From Sva-07 sp963698435 (GTDB lineage Bacteria > Actinomycetota > Acidimicrobiia > Acidimicrobiales > Ilumatobacteraceae): a stretch of 64,000 nt of DNA. Under the pieces are notes generated by a model. The model was not told the origin of the DNA, ran no database searches, and saw nothing but the letters and a program-made list of their open reading frames with translations. Each line of letters opens with the position of its first letter. Within the stretch, counting starts at the first letter, position 1. Where the stretch lies: contig CAVOQV010000018.1 of assembly GCA_963698435.1 (NCBI GenBank), forward strand, positions 558,001 through 622,000, given 5' to 3'. Positions 1 to 9,170 of the stretch are shown here, in pieces. Both the position numbers and the translations under genes were made by a program.

Positions 1-105
1 CCTGGCTGAATTCGGACGGCCGCGCCGTCGGGAGAGTCCGCTCGGGTGGCGGGCGTCCAGGTCGACGCGCTGGTTCTCGATCGGCCGGTTTCGGGCGGCC
101 CGAGT
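1..105. other. Left edge, no gene called
   Basis: This stretch lies downstream of the L,D-transpeptidase gene. One reverse frame is open across it but there is no recognisable motif. It could be the edge of another gene or plain intergenic sequence. Confidence 0.3.
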
Positions 106-1272
106 TCAGGGAGTCGTGGTGGTGGGTGGCGCAGCGGTTGTCGGCGGGGTGGCTTGCTGACGAGGCGCCGCGACCGTGGTGGCCGGTGCGACGGTGGTCG
201 GCGGCGCGGTGGTGGTCGGCGGTGTCGTGGTGGTCGTGGACGTCGTCGTGGTGGTGGCGTCGGGGTCGGGGCGGTTGAACGAGGGCAGCGACTCGCGCTC
301 GGTGTACTGCTCGGGCTCCTTGCCGTCGTGGCCCCAGACGTAGACGCGGTCGCCGCGATCGACGAGCTCGGGGAAGACGTCTGCGAGTGAGTTCGAGATG
401 CGGATGCAGCCGTGCGATGCCGGCCAGGTGGGGACGTTCTGGGCTCCGTGGATGGCGATGCCGTAGTTGAAGTACCACGGGTTCTTCATCCCGCCGAGCG
501 GGCTGACGCGGTTGCCGTCGTAGGAGCGGTTGAACTTGAAGACGCCACCCGGCGTCTTCGCCTCGGCGCAGACCTGCTTGGTGACCGGCTCCTCGTAGGG
601 GTTGCCGTTCTCGTCGGTGTCGTAGGTGGCGGTTTCGCAGAACGTGGCCGGCCTGCCATCGGGATCCAACTCGCCCGAGGAGATGTGCGAGATGAAGATC
701 GGCTCGTCGTCGCGGAAGACGGCCATCACCTGCTGCGGGAGATAGACCTCGACGTGAGTGCCGGCGCCGGGGCGGCGTGGCAGGAATCGCACGTTGGGGT
801 CCGCCATCTGTTGCCAGACCTCTTCGGTGACCACGGTCTGGTCGTTGCGTGCGTTGAAGTCTTCCCATGCAGTGCTGCCGAACAGCTTCTTGAATGCCCA
901 CACGGCCTGTTGGGTGCCGCTGCCGAACTGCCCATCTGCCGGTCCTGGCTGGAAACCGAGTTCCGTGAGCCGTTCCTGGACACGTCGGACGTCGTCGCCG
1001 ACCGAGCCCAGCGAGACGGGCGTTGCGAGTGGGGCGGCGCGGGGAGCTGCAACGGGCTCGGTGGTGGCCACCGGTCCGGTGACCCCTTCCGGGATGGGGG
1101 AAGCCGTGGTGGTCGCAGTCGTGGCAAGCGTGTTGGGTTCGTCTGCGTCGACGTTGGTGCCGTTGCCACCGAGAAAGACGCCGACGCCGATCACGAGCGC
1201 GAGCACCAGAGTGGCCGCCACCGCGGGCAACCAGGGCCGTACATCGCTGGGGCGCGAAGGTTGCGCGTTCAT
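106..1272 (-). CDS. L,D-transpeptidase with peptidoglycan-binding domain
   Basis: Predicted to cross-link peptidoglycan stem peptides (3-3 links) outside the membrane. The 388-residue product has a membrane segment or uncleaved signal anchor at about 15-36, a threonine/proline-rich linker, a PG_binding_1 domain at about 88-130 (VQERL, LGFQPGPADGQFG), and a YkuD catalytic domain at about 170-315. The catalytic motif is visible as HGAQNVP followed by SHGCIRIS, with the nucleophilic Cys near residue 290. The C-terminus is an unusual low-complexity Thr/Pro/Ala tail of about 55 residues, which could span or contact the wall. It is transcribed in the same direction as galT with a 42-base gap. Family assignment is firm; which peptidoglycan bond it makes is inferred from the family. 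Confidence 0.93.
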   Translation of the reverse strand: MNAQPSRPSDVRPWLPAVAATLVLALVIGVGVFLGGNGTNVDADEPNTLATTATTTASPIPEGVTGPVATTEPVAAPRAAPLATPVSLGSVGDDVRRVQERLTELGFQPGPADGQFGSGTQQAVWAFKKLFGSTAWEDFNARNDQTVVTEEVWQQMADPNVRFLPRRPGAGTHVEVYLPQQVMAVFRDDEPIFISHISSGELDPDGRPATFCETATYDTDENGNPYEEPVTKQVCAEAKTPGGVFKFNRSYDGNRVSPLGGMKNPWYFNYGIAIHGAQNVPTWPASHGCIRISNSLADVFPELVDRGDRVYVWGHDGKEPEQYTERESLPSFNRPDPDATTTTTSTTTTTPPTTTAPPTTVAPATTVAAPRQQATPPTTAAPPTTTTP

Positions 1273-1314
1273 CGGGTGGGGGTCATGGAGAGGAGACGGA
1301 CGTGATCGTGGTGG

Positions 1315-2304
1315 TCAGGCGGACGCTGCCACCGACCGGAGGGCGTCGCAGGCGTGTTCGGGTGGGACGATGTTGATCAACACCCCGGTTCCGCGTTCGA
1401 ACCCCGCCTGGGTGACCAGGTTGGGCCAGATGTGGATGTGCCAGTGGTACTGACCGGTGTGCTGGTGCGGGGCGGTGTGGAAGCCGAGGTTGAAGGCGAC
1501 GTCACCGAGGGCAGCGTTGAGGTGGCCGAGGGCGTCACGGAGTGCTCGACCGACCGACTCGAGGCTGTCGTCCGGAGCATCCTGGAGGTGCGGCTCGTGG
1601 TGCCGTGGCACGATCAACAGTTCGTACGGAGCTCCACTCCAGTACGGGGTGATCACCGCAACGTCGTCGTTGGCGAACACGACGCGCTCGTCGGCGGCCA
1701 GTTCGGCCTCGACGGTGGTGCACAGCAGGCACCCGCCGGCGAACCGGGCGAACGCTCGCTCTTCGTCGAGGATCTCGCCGGGGACGAACGGCAGACCGAG
1801 GATCTGGCCATGGGGGTGAGCCACCGATGCACCTGCCTCGCGGCCGTGGTTGACGATCGCTTGGGTGTAGCGGACCTGTGGCGTCGATGCGTGGTCGGCG
1901 AAACGGTCGCGAAGCACCCGCATCAGTAGTGCTGCGCGGTTGTCGTCGAGCAGGTGGAGGCCCGAATGGTGATCGGGTGTGTACACGAACACCTCGTGGA
2001 TGCCGCTCGCTTCGGCCATCACGAAGACCGGCCCGAGGTTGTGGACGGCGAAGGCGTCCTCGCCCGCGAATGCCGGGTATCGGTTCGGGATCACGCGCAT
2101 CGACCACGTGCCGTCCTGTTCGACGGTCTCCAGCGCAGCCGGCGTCGACTCCTCGTGGCCGGGACAGAACGGACAGGGACGCGAGGGGTCGTCGTCGACG
2201 CTGTTCTGGCGTGGGGCGAAGTCGCTGGGCCGTTCGGCTCGTTCGGCGACGATCGTCACCCACCGTCCGTTGAGCGGGTTCAAACGCATCTGACTCATTG
2301 TCAT
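1315..2304 (-). CDS. galT: Galactose-1-phosphate uridylyltransferase
   Basis: Leloir-pathway enzyme exchanging UMP between UDP-glucose and galactose 1-phosphate in the cytoplasm. The 329-residue length is normal for bacterial GalT. The active-site HPH triad (AHPHGQ) lies near residue 163, and zinc-type cysteines occur as CPFC near 45 and CLLC near 195. C-terminal histidine-rich strands (HQHTGQYHWHIHIWP) are typical of the HIT superfamily. Two ATGs sit close together (MTMSQ), so the start may be six bases later. No galK or galE is adjacent, but galU, which supplies UDP-glucose, is about 9 kb away. Confidence 0.93.
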   Translation of the reverse strand: MTMSQMRLNPLNGRWVTIVAERAERPSDFAPRQNSVDDDPSRPCPFCPGHEESTPAALETVEQDGTWSMRVIPNRYPAFAGEDAFAVHNLGPVFVMAEASGIHEVFVYTPDHHSGLHLLDDNRAALLMRVLRDRFADHASTPQVRYTQAIVNHGREAGASVAHPHGQILGLPFVPGEILDEERAFARFAGGCLLCTTVEAELAADERVVFANDDVAVITPYWSGAPYELLIVPRHHEPHLQDAPDDSLESVGRALRDALGHLNAALGDVAFNLGFHTAPHQHTGQYHWHIHIWPNLVTQAGFERGTGVLINIVPPEHACDALRSVAASA

Positions 2305-2355
2305 GTCGAGGATACGGCCATCGGGGACCCGATGCGTAGCACTGTGACGAACTGC

Positions 2356-3372
2356 TCAGGTCGACCCGTCGTTGGTGGGCTGGCCCCGGCTGTTGTCGTC
2401 GAGGACCTGTTCGCGTACCGGTTCCAGGGACGGACCGTCGGAGAGCTCGTCAGGTGCCTCGAACAGTGCAGCGTGGCGACGGTCGAGTCGGTCCTGGTTC
2501 CATCGATGCAGGCCCCATCCGATGAGCGAACCGACGCCGAACACGATGATCCCCCCGACGCCGTCGAGCCAGAAATGGTTGCCGGTCACGACGATGCAGA
2601 ACAGCGTCGTAGCCGGGTACAGGAGCACGAGCGCCTTGACCCACTTCCGCCGGAGCAGTGGCCACACGGCGATCGCACACCAGGTCGACCAGCCGATGTG
2701 CAGGCTCGGCATCGCGGCGTACTGGTTGGAGATCGAGGCCATCGTCTCGGAGTCGAACGACCACGGTCCGCCGTAGTCGGCGAGGGTGTCGACGAAACCC
2801 CATCCGCCCTCGGGGCGCAGCTCGCTCTCGATGCACTCGCCTCCGTAGCTGATCCTGACGTCGGCGACCTCGGCGATCTCGGCGGGGATCGGGCAGGGTT
2901 CGTCGAGCAGGCGTGGTGGCATCAGCGGAAACCAGGCGAACCCGATGATCGCGAGCGCGGTCATCGCCGCAAGCGAGTTCCGCCACTGCGGGAACACGTC
3001 GGCGCGCCGGAGATAGAGCAGCACGAACACTGCCGCCGTGACGATGAAGTGGGCGGTGCCGTAGTACGTGTTCCAGAACTGGATGAACAACTTGTACGGA
3101 AGGAACCACGACTGGACGGTCTGCTCGTGGAACAGGTTGAGGTTCGTCTCCCACCGGATGATGCGTTCGGCGTTCGTGAACGCCTGCTCGGGAACACCGT
3201 CGGCGGCGATCTTGTTGGACCCGAACAGGTTGCGGGTCCAGGAGTAGATGGCGTAGAAGATCGCGACGATCAACGCTTCCTTCCACCAGTGCATCCGGTG
3301 TTCGCGTACCGGTGCCGTGGGTGCGTCGGCCACCTGCATCGATTCCGTACTGTAGGCGCGCGTTACGGTCAT
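2356..3372 (-). CDS. PAP2-family membrane phosphatase or inositol-phosphotransferase-like protein
   Basis: An integral membrane protein with about six hydrophobic segments. The PAP2 signature survives as MPSLHIGWS near residue 220 and GNHFWLDGVGG near 267, giving the two catalytic histidines and the Asp. The N-terminal organisation (YSWTRN, WNTYYGTAHF) resembles the PAP2_3 / inositol phosphorylceramide synthase-like branch rather than soluble acid phosphatases. The likely role is lipid phosphate hydrolysis or headgroup transfer at the membrane; the substrate is not predictable. The annotated ATG is only five bases from the divergent start of the next gene. Internal ATGs at 3339 or 3294 would leave promoter room and are plausible alternatives. 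Confidence 0.85.
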   Translation of the reverse strand: MTVTRAYSTESMQVADAPTAPVREHRMHWWKEALIVAIFYAIYSWTRNLFGSNKIAADGVPEQAFTNAERIIRWETNLNLFHEQTVQSWFLPYKLFIQFWNTYYGTAHFIVTAAVFVLLYLRRADVFPQWRNSLAAMTALAIIGFAWFPLMPPRLLDEPCPIPAEIAEVADVRISYGGECIESELRPEGGWGFVDTLADYGGPWSFDSETMASISNQYAAMPSLHIGWSTWCAIAVWPLLRRKWVKALVLLYPATTLFCIVVTGNHFWLDGVGGIIVFGVGSLIGWGLHRWNQDRLDRRHAALFEAPDELSDGPSLEPVREQVLDDNSRGQPTNDGST

Positions 3373-3377
3373 GTGAC

Positions 3378-4997
3378 ATGGCAGAGATTTCTGGGCACGC
3401 CGGCCAACAAGCGGTGGCGGCGATCGCCGCGTACGGCACCGACGTGATGTTCACCCTCAATGGTGGCCACATCTGGCCGCTGTACGACGCAGCGCGCGAT
3501 CAGGGCATGCGGGTGGTCGACACTCGGCACGAGCAGTCCGCGACCTTCGCGGCCGAGGCCTACGCGAAACTGACCCGCCGGCCGGGCTTCGCGGCGCTGA
3601 CTGCGGGCCCGGGAATCACCAACGGCGTCTCGGCGATCACGTCGGCGCACTTCAACGGATCGCCAGTCGTCGTGCTGGGCGGTCGTGCCCCGCAGGGTCG
3701 GTGGGGTGCCGGCTCGCTGCAGGAGCTCGATCACGTGCCGATCGTGTCCTCGATCACGAAGCTGGCCGCCACGGTCACCGATCCCGAACAGGCGGGCGCG
3801 ATGGTGCACGAGGCGGCCAGGCTGGCGATCGAACCGCACCGGGGTCCGACCTTCCTCGACTTCCCGCTGGACGTGTTCGGCCCGTCGACCGGTGTGGTGC
3901 CCGACGTCGGCTCGTGCGACGGGATGGGCGCCGCACCAGATGACGAGGCGGTCGCAGCGCTGGCCGCATTGGTCGCCGGCGCCCAGCGGCCGGCGTTCAT
4001 GGTGGGTTCCGACGTGTACTGGGACGGGGCCTGGGACGAGCTCGCGGCGGCCGCTGCCCACCTCGGCGTACCGTGTTTCTTCAATGGGATGGGCCGCGGG
4101 CTGCTGCCGGCCGATCACGAGCTTGCGTTCCTGCGCACCCGCGGGCTGCTCAAGCAGCGTGCCGATGTGGTGGTCGTGCTGGGTACGCCACTCGACTTCC
4201 GGCTCGGATTCGGCACCTTCGGCGCGGCAACCGTCGCCCACGCGGTCGACGCCGAGTCGCAGCGCGCGGGCCATGTCGACGTGCTCACGGTCGCCGGCGA
4301 CCTGCGCCTGACGTTGCGCGGTCTTGCCGAGTACGCCGGCGACCGGGTCGATCACGGCAGCTGGATCACCGAGCTGCGCGAGGCCGAGTCGGCGGCAACG
4401 ACTGGCGAGGTGGCGTTGATGGAGGCGGACAACGCTCCGATCAAGCCGAGCCGGATCTACGGTGAACTGCGCCGACGGCTCGAACGTGATGCTGTCGTGA
4501 TCTGCGACGGCGGCGACTTCGCATCGTATGCCGGCAAGTTCATCGAGGTGTTCGAACCGGGCGGCTGGCTCGACACCGGGCCCTACGGGTGTCTCGGCAA
4601 CGGGCTGGGCTATGCGATCGCCGCGCGCGTCGTGCGCCCGTCGTCGCAGGTGGTGCTGTTGCTCGGCGACGGTGCGGCAGGGTTCAGTCTGATGGACGTC
4701 GACTCGTTGGTGCGCCACGGTCTGCCGGTGGTGATGATCGTGGGCAACAACGGGATGTGGGGTCTCGAAAAGCACCCGATGCAGGCGATCTACGGCTGGG
4801 ACATGGCATGCGACCTGCAGCCGGAGATGCGCTACGACGACGTCGTGAAGGCGCTCGGTGGCGGCGGGGAAACCGTGGGTTCACCGGCGGAGATCGGACC
4901 GGCGCTCGACCGGGCGTTCGCCAGCGGCGTGCCCTATCTCGTCAACGTCCTGACCGACCCCGGCGACGTCTACCCACGCTCCAGCAATCTCGCCTGA
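3378..4997 (+). CDS. Thiamine diphosphate-dependent enzyme, acetolactate synthase-like
   Basis: This 539-residue product has the three-domain architecture of the acetolactate synthase / benzoylformate decarboxylase superfamily. The N-terminal pyrimidine-binding domain shows the catalytic Glu in DTRHEQSA and the loop TAGPGITNG. The C-terminal domain has the ThDP-Mg motif GDGAAGF near residue 430 continuing to GNNGMWG. ATG 3378 is chosen because homology-like sequence begins there (MAEISGHAGQQA). An upstream in-frame start at 3312 would run into the divergent gene. No small regulatory subunit lies alongside, so this is probably not the biosynthetic IlvB. Oxalyl-CoA decarboxylase-like or another carboligase activity is possible, and the substrate is unknown. 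Confidence 0.85.
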   Translation: MAEISGHAGQQAVAAIAAYGTDVMFTLNGGHIWPLYDAARDQGMRVVDTRHEQSATFAAEAYAKLTRRPGFAALTAGPGITNGVSAITSAHFNGSPVVVLGGRAPQGRWGAGSLQELDHVPIVSSITKLAATVTDPEQAGAMVHEAARLAIEPHRGPTFLDFPLDVFGPSTGVVPDVGSCDGMGAAPDDEAVAALAALVAGAQRPAFMVGSDVYWDGAWDELAAAAAHLGVPCFFNGMGRGLLPADHELAFLRTRGLLKQRADVVVVLGTPLDFRLGFGTFGAATVAHAVDAESQRAGHVDVLTVAGDLRLTLRGLAEYAGDRVDHGSWITELREAESAATTGEVALMEADNAPIKPSRIYGELRRRLERDAVVICDGGDFASYAGKFIEVFEPGGWLDTGPYGCLGNGLGYAIAARVVRPSSQVVLLLGDGAAGFSLMDVDSLVRHGLPVVMIVGNNGMWGLEKHPMQAIYGWDMACDLQPEMRYDDVVKALGGGGETVGSPAEIGPALDRAFASGVPYLVNVLTDPGDVYPRSSNLA

Positions 4998-5101
4998 ACA
5001 CCACTCGTCACGTTCGGTCAGCTCGCCACGTCTCGCGCGTGTGCCTGCGGAGTCGGGTTGGGTGGTCGACCCGAAACGCTGCAATCGTCAGCGGACGGGG
5101 A

Positions 5102-5485
5102 TCATGGTGTGCAGCACTTCGACATGAACCGGTCGAGGTCGACCACGACGCGGGTGATCTTGCCGGCCGCCACGAGACCGCCGGGATCCGACGCCGACAC
5201 GGTGAACTTCAGGCGCCGCCCGTCGATCTTCTCCAGGACTGCCTCGGCGACGACCTCCGCTCCGACCGGCGTGGGCTGAAGGTGGTCGAACTGGATGCGC
5301 ATTCCGACCGACGTCGTGCCGTCCTCGAGCGCGTTGACCAAGGCGTTGCAGCACGCCTCCTCGCAGAGCGCGACGAGTCGCGGCGAGCCGAGCACCTCGA
5401 CGACGCCGGAGCCGAGCGCCAAGGCCGTGTCGGCGTCGGTCACCACGAGCTTGGCATCGCCGCGCAGGCCTGTTTCGAGATTCAC
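5102..5485 (-). CDS. Hotdog-fold acyl-CoA thioesterase, FlK-like
   Basis: A 127-residue single hotdog domain resembling fluoroacetyl-CoA thioesterase FlK and its many general relatives. The pattern SPRLVALCEEACCNAL followed by GMRIQFDHLQPTPVG is characteristic: the first is the long central helix with the catalytic-region Glu, the second is the active-site strand. It probably hydrolyses a short acyl-CoA in the cytoplasm. It stands alone, convergent with the ThDP-enzyme gene and divergent from tldD. Fluoroacetate resistance should not be inferred, since most members of this family are housekeeping thioesterases. Confidence 0.8.
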   Translation of the reverse strand: MNLETGLRGDAKLVVTDADTALALGSGVVEVLGSPRLVALCEEACCNALVNALEDGTTSVGMRIQFDHLQPTPVGAEVVAEAVLEKIDGRRLKFTVSASDPGGLVAAGKITRVVVDLDRFMSKCCTP

Positions 5486-5561
5486 GGAGGCAACGCTAAC
5501 AAGCCCGCGCCGATGAACGTGCGAGATGCGCCTGGCGCATCGTGTACGTAGGCTCGTCGAG

Positions 5562-6950
5562 GTGATCGAACGAGACGTCCTGCAACGAGTCCTCGCCGGA
5601 GCCGTCAGCGGGGGAGCCGAATTCGCCGAGGTCTACGCCGAGGACAAACGCTCGACCTCGGCGGGTCTCGACGACGGGCGCATCGAGCAGGTGTCGAGCG
5701 GTCGCGATCGTGGCGCCGGGATCCGAGTCGTCGCCGGTGAGACGACGGGGTTCGCCTATACCTCCGACCTGTCCGAGACCGGGCTGACGGCGGCGGCGTC
5801 GGCTGCGGCGGCCGCGGCCAAACAGGGTGGTGGCGGCGTCCGCACCATCGCCCTCACGCCGGCGGCACCGCATCGTCCGAACACCGTCGAGCGCGACCCC
5901 GACAGCGTCGCGAAGGCTGCCAAGGTCGAGCTGCTGCAGCGGATGAACGAGACGGCCCGCTCGTTCGGTCCGGAGATCGTGCAGGTGTCAGCCGGCTACG
6001 GCGACAGCCGCAAGCAGGTGCTCGTCGCCAACACCGACGGCGTCCTGACCGATGACGAGATCGTGCGCACGCTGCTGCGCATCAGCGCGGTGGCCGACGG
6101 CGACACCGGCATGCAGACCGGCTCGCAGTCGATGGGCCACACGATCGGCTTCGAGATCTTCGACGAGGTCGACGTCGAGGATCTCGCCCGCGAGGCCGCA
6201 CGCCAGGCGATCACCAAGCTGCGGGCGCGTCCGGCACCGTCGGGCGCGATGCCCGTGGTGATCAAGCACGGCACCGGCGGCGTGCTGTTCCACGAAGCGT
6301 GCGGTCACGGCCTCGAGGCCGACCACATCCAGAAGGGTGCCAGCGTCTACGCCGGCAAGGTCGGCCAGCAGGTCGCATCCCCGCTCGTCACGCTCGTCGA
6401 CGACGGCACGATGCCGGGCGAGTGGGGCACGCTCGGCTTCGACGACGAGGGCCACATCACCCAGCGCAACGTCCTGATCGAGGACGGGATCCTCACCGAC
6501 TACATGTGGGACTACCTGCGGGCCCGCAAGGACGGTCGTCCGCAGTCCGGCAACGGTCGGCGTCAGAGCTACCAGCACCTGCCGATGGTTCGGATGACGA
6601 ACACCTTCGTGCTCGACGGCCCCGACGATCCCGAGGACATCATCAGCTCCACGCCCAACGGTGTCTACGTCGCCAAGCTCGGTGGCGGATCGGTCAACAC
6701 GGCGTCGGGCGACTTCGTGTTCGGCATGACCGAGGCGTACCTGATCGAGAACGGTGAGATCACCGAGCCACTTCGTGACGGCAACCTGATCGGCAACGGA
6801 CCGAAGGTGCTCGCGGACATCGACATGCTGGGCAACGACTTCGCGATGGGCAGCCCCGGCACCTGCGGCAAGGACGGCCAGGGCGTCCCGGTCGGCGACG
6901 GTCAACCGACCCTGCGAGTGAAGTCACTCACCGTCGGTGGTACCGCATGA
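5562..6950 (+). CDS. tldD: TldD family metalloprotease subunit
   Basis: Large subunit of the TldD/TldE zinc protease, which degrades unstructured peptides and matures certain peptide natural products. The diagnostic HExxxH metal site appears as HEACGHGLEAD near residue 243. GTG 5562 is preferred over ATG 5526 because family-like sequence starts at VIERDVLQRVLAGA. The C-terminal motif MLGNDFAMGSPGTCGK is typical of TldD. The tldE gene follows in the same direction with a 49-base gap containing a REP-like palindrome, so the two are almost certainly co-expressed as the heterodimer. No peptide precursor gene is obvious nearby. Confidence 0.92.
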   Translation: MIERDVLQRVLAGAVSGGAEFAEVYAEDKRSTSAGLDDGRIEQVSSGRDRGAGIRVVAGETTGFAYTSDLSETGLTAAASAAAAAAKQGGGGVRTIALTPAAPHRPNTVERDPDSVAKAAKVELLQRMNETARSFGPEIVQVSAGYGDSRKQVLVANTDGVLTDDEIVRTLLRISAVADGDTGMQTGSQSMGHTIGFEIFDEVDVEDLAREAARQAITKLRARPAPSGAMPVVIKHGTGGVLFHEACGHGLEADHIQKGASVYAGKVGQQVASPLVTLVDDGTMPGEWGTLGFDDEGHITQRNVLIEDGILTDYMWDYLRARKDGRPQSGNGRRQSYQHLPMVRMTNTFVLDGPDDPEDIISSTPNGVYVAKLGGGSVNTASGDFVFGMTEAYLIENGEITEPLRDGNLIGNGPKVLADIDMLGNDFAMGSPGTCGKDGQGVPVGDGQPTLRVKSLTVGGTA

Positions 6951-6956
6951 TCGCTC

Positions 6957-6983
6957 ACGTTTGGGGTCGGACACCGATCGTTG
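6957..6983. repeat. Degenerate REP-like palindrome
   Basis: The tldD-tldE gap carries a sequence whose core TTGGGGTCGGACACCGA closely matches the core TTGGTGTCGGACACCAA of the perfect palindrome at 38474-38498, including the flanking ACGTTTG on the left. It reads as a decayed copy of the same repeat family. It could form a weak hairpin between the two cistrons. Confidence 0.5.
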
Positions 6984-6999
6984 CATCGGTCGGTGCGCG

Positions 7000-8364
7000 A
7001 TGACGGCGTTCGAGAGCGAACTGCAGGCGGTTGCCGATCGCGTCGTCGAGCAGGCCCAGCCCGGCGAGCAGATCGAGGCGTTCGTCGCTCGCGGCGGCGA
7101 AACCGAAGTGCGGATCTATCAGGGTGACGTCGAACACTTCGTGTCGGCGCAGAGCGAGGGCGTCGGGATCCGGGTGATCCGCGACGGCCGGACCGGTTTC
7201 GCCTACGCCGGAACGCTCGACGAGGACGCGATCCGCGACGTGCTGGCCGATGCGCGAGACAACGTGCAGTTCGGCACCGTCGACGAATGGGCCGCGCTCG
7301 CCGAGCCCGATGGGGTTGCGGTCACCGAGCAGAGCTTGTGGAACGAGGACCTCGCCGACTTTCCGACCGATCGCAAGATCGATCTCGCCAAGGAACTCGA
7401 GAAGCTGGCGTCGGGTCCCGATCCCCGCGTGCGTGTCGACGACTCGAACTACGCCGACGCATACGGCGAGTCGGCGGTCGCGTCCACGACGGGGATCCGG
7501 ATGTCGGGGCGGGAGAACGGCTGCTATGTGTCGGTGTCGACGCTCGCCGACGAAGGTGAGGGCGACGACGCCGAGACGCAGACCGGCTTCGGGTTCTCCG
7601 TCGGCCGGTCGCCCGACGAGTTCGACCTCGAGCGCGCCGCTCGCGAGGCCATCGATCGTGCCACTCGGCTTCTGGGGGCGACCCAGCCGCCGAGCCGTCG
7701 TGTGACCGTCGTGCTCGACCCGTTCGTGACGGCACAGTTCATCGGGGTGATCTCCTCGACGCTCAACGGTGAAGCGGTCGTCAAGGGTCGGTCGCTGTTC
7801 CGGGACCGGATCGGCGAGACCGTCGCCGCTTCCCACGTGACGCTGGTCGACGACCCGACGAACCCGAAGGCGTACACCGCGACCGACGTCGACGGTGAAG
7901 GGCTTGCCGCTCGCCGCAACGTCCTGATCCAGGACGGTGTCCTGCGCCAGTTCGTGCACAACTCGTACTCGGCTCGCCGCGCCGGCACGGTGTCGACCGG
8001 AAACGCTACCCGCGGCGGCTTCGCCGGCACGCCCGGCGTCGGTTGCCTCGCACTGTCGCTCGAACCGGGCACCCGAACCCAGGAGGAACTGATCGCCGAC
8101 GTCGATGACGGTCTGCTCGTTCAGCAGATGCAGGGGCTGCACTCGGGCGTCAACCCGATCAGCGGGGACTTCTCGACCGGCGCCGCCGGACTGTTGATCC
8201 GCAACGGGACGGTCGGCGCACCTGTGCGAGAGATCACGATCGCGTCCACACTGCAGCGGATGCTGCTCGACATCGTCGAGATCGGCGGTGACCTGGAATG
8301 GTTGCCGATGCGCTCGGCAGGCATGAGCCTGGTCATCCGTGACGTCACGATGTCCGGCGCCTGA
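7000..8364 (+). CDS. tldE: TldE/PmbA family protease subunit
   Basis: Partner of TldD. It shares the fold but lacks the zinc ligands, as expected: the region equivalent to HExxxH reads FVTAQFIGVISS. The product is 454 residues from ATG 7000. The upstream in-frame start at 6937 would overlap tldD and is rejected. Characteristic blocks are SARRAGTVSTGNATRG and the C-terminal segment GVNPISGDFS followed by IGGDLEWLP. Together with TldD it forms the heterodimeric protease. It is followed 18 bases later by the PHP gene, suggesting one transcript. Confidence 0.92.
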   Translation: MTAFESELQAVADRVVEQAQPGEQIEAFVARGGETEVRIYQGDVEHFVSAQSEGVGIRVIRDGRTGFAYAGTLDEDAIRDVLADARDNVQFGTVDEWAALAEPDGVAVTEQSLWNEDLADFPTDRKIDLAKELEKLASGPDPRVRVDDSNYADAYGESAVASTTGIRMSGRENGCYVSVSTLADEGEGDDAETQTGFGFSVGRSPDEFDLERAAREAIDRATRLLGATQPPSRRVTVVLDPFVTAQFIGVISSTLNGEAVVKGRSLFRDRIGETVAASHVTLVDDPTNPKAYTATDVDGEGLAARRNVLIQDGVLRQFVHNSYSARRAGTVSTGNATRGGFAGTPGVGCLALSLEPGTRTQEELIADVDDGLLVQQMQGLHSGVNPISGDFSTGAAGLLIRNGTVGAPVREITIASTLQRMLLDIVEIGGDLEWLPMRSAGMSLVIRDVTMSGA

Positions 8365-8382
8365 GCGCACTCGGGTCGAACG

Positions 8383-9090
8383 ATGACAGCGCCGTCACCC
8401 GCAGCGATCGATCGCCACCCACACCTCGGCGCTGCCCAACGGGCGGGCCGGGTCCGCGTCGACTTGCACACCCACACGATGTGGAGTGGCGACTCGACGA
8501 CGACGCCCGAGGAATTCGCCACGGCGGTCGATGCCAGCGGGCTCGACGTGGTCTGCATCACCGACCACAACGCGATCGATGGTGCCCTCGAGTTGGTCGA
8601 CACGCTGCCGTGCCGCGTGATCGTGGGTGAGGAACTGCGCACCGCAGCCGGTGAGATCATCGGATTGTTCCTGACCGAGCGTGTGCCGATGGGGACCTCG
8701 CCCATCGATGCGGCGAGGGCGATACGCGATCAGGGCGGCGTGGTGTACATCCCGCATCCGTTCGACCCGGTGCGCCGCAACATCAGCGAGTCGGCCCTCC
8801 GTGAACTGGCCGAGAACGACCTCATCGACGCCATCGAGGTGCTCAACGCGAAGACATCGTTGACGAGCCTCAACCGGCGTGCAGCGGAGTTCGCCGCCGA
8901 GTTCGGCATCGTCGGAGGCGCCGGAAGCGACGGACACGTGCCCGACGCGCTCGGCGCCGCCTACGTCGAGATGAACGACTTCGGCACGCCGATGGAGTTC
9001 CTCGCGTCGCTCGCGACGGCTGACGTGATCGGCCACCATTGGGACGAACCCCGCCCATGGAGCCCCCGCATCATCCCGTCGATCACGTGA
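8383..9090 (+). CDS. PHP-domain metal-dependent phosphoesterase
   Basis: A 235-residue PHP-superfamily protein. The metal-binding motifs are LHTHTMWSGD near residue 27, CITDHN near 64, the Glu in VGEELRT, and IPHPFD near 125, followed by a C-terminal GSDGHV motif. These fit a trinuclear metal phosphoesterase of the YciV/TrpH type or an aminoacid-phosphatase-like PHP enzyme. The substrate cannot be assigned. It is closely spaced behind tldE and may be translationally linked to it. Confidence 0.85.
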   Translation: MTAPSPAAIDRHPHLGAAQRAGRVRVDLHTHTMWSGDSTTTPEEFATAVDASGLDVVCITDHNAIDGALELVDTLPCRVIVGEELRTAAGEIIGLFLTERVPMGTSPIDAARAIRDQGGVVYIPHPFDPVRRNISESALRELAENDLIDAIEVLNAKTSLTSLNRRAAEFAAEFGIVGGAGSDGHVPDALGAAYVEMNDFGTPMEFLASLATADVIGHHWDEPRPWSPRIIPSIT

Positions 9091-9170
9091 GTCCGCGTCG
9101 ACTGGATCTCGACCCCCGTTGACACGGTCTGTCGCCCGTTCGGGGCGGTTGGGGTGTAGACAGAGCGACC

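Noticed and set aside
5102..5485. FlK-like protein as a fluoroacetate resistance gene
   Set aside because: No fluorometabolite genes nearby, and the family is mostly general thioesterases.
9119..9162. TTGACA upstream of uppP as a promoter -35 box
   Set aside because: No acceptable -10 box occurs at 16-19 bases; the nearest candidate is over 30 bases away.
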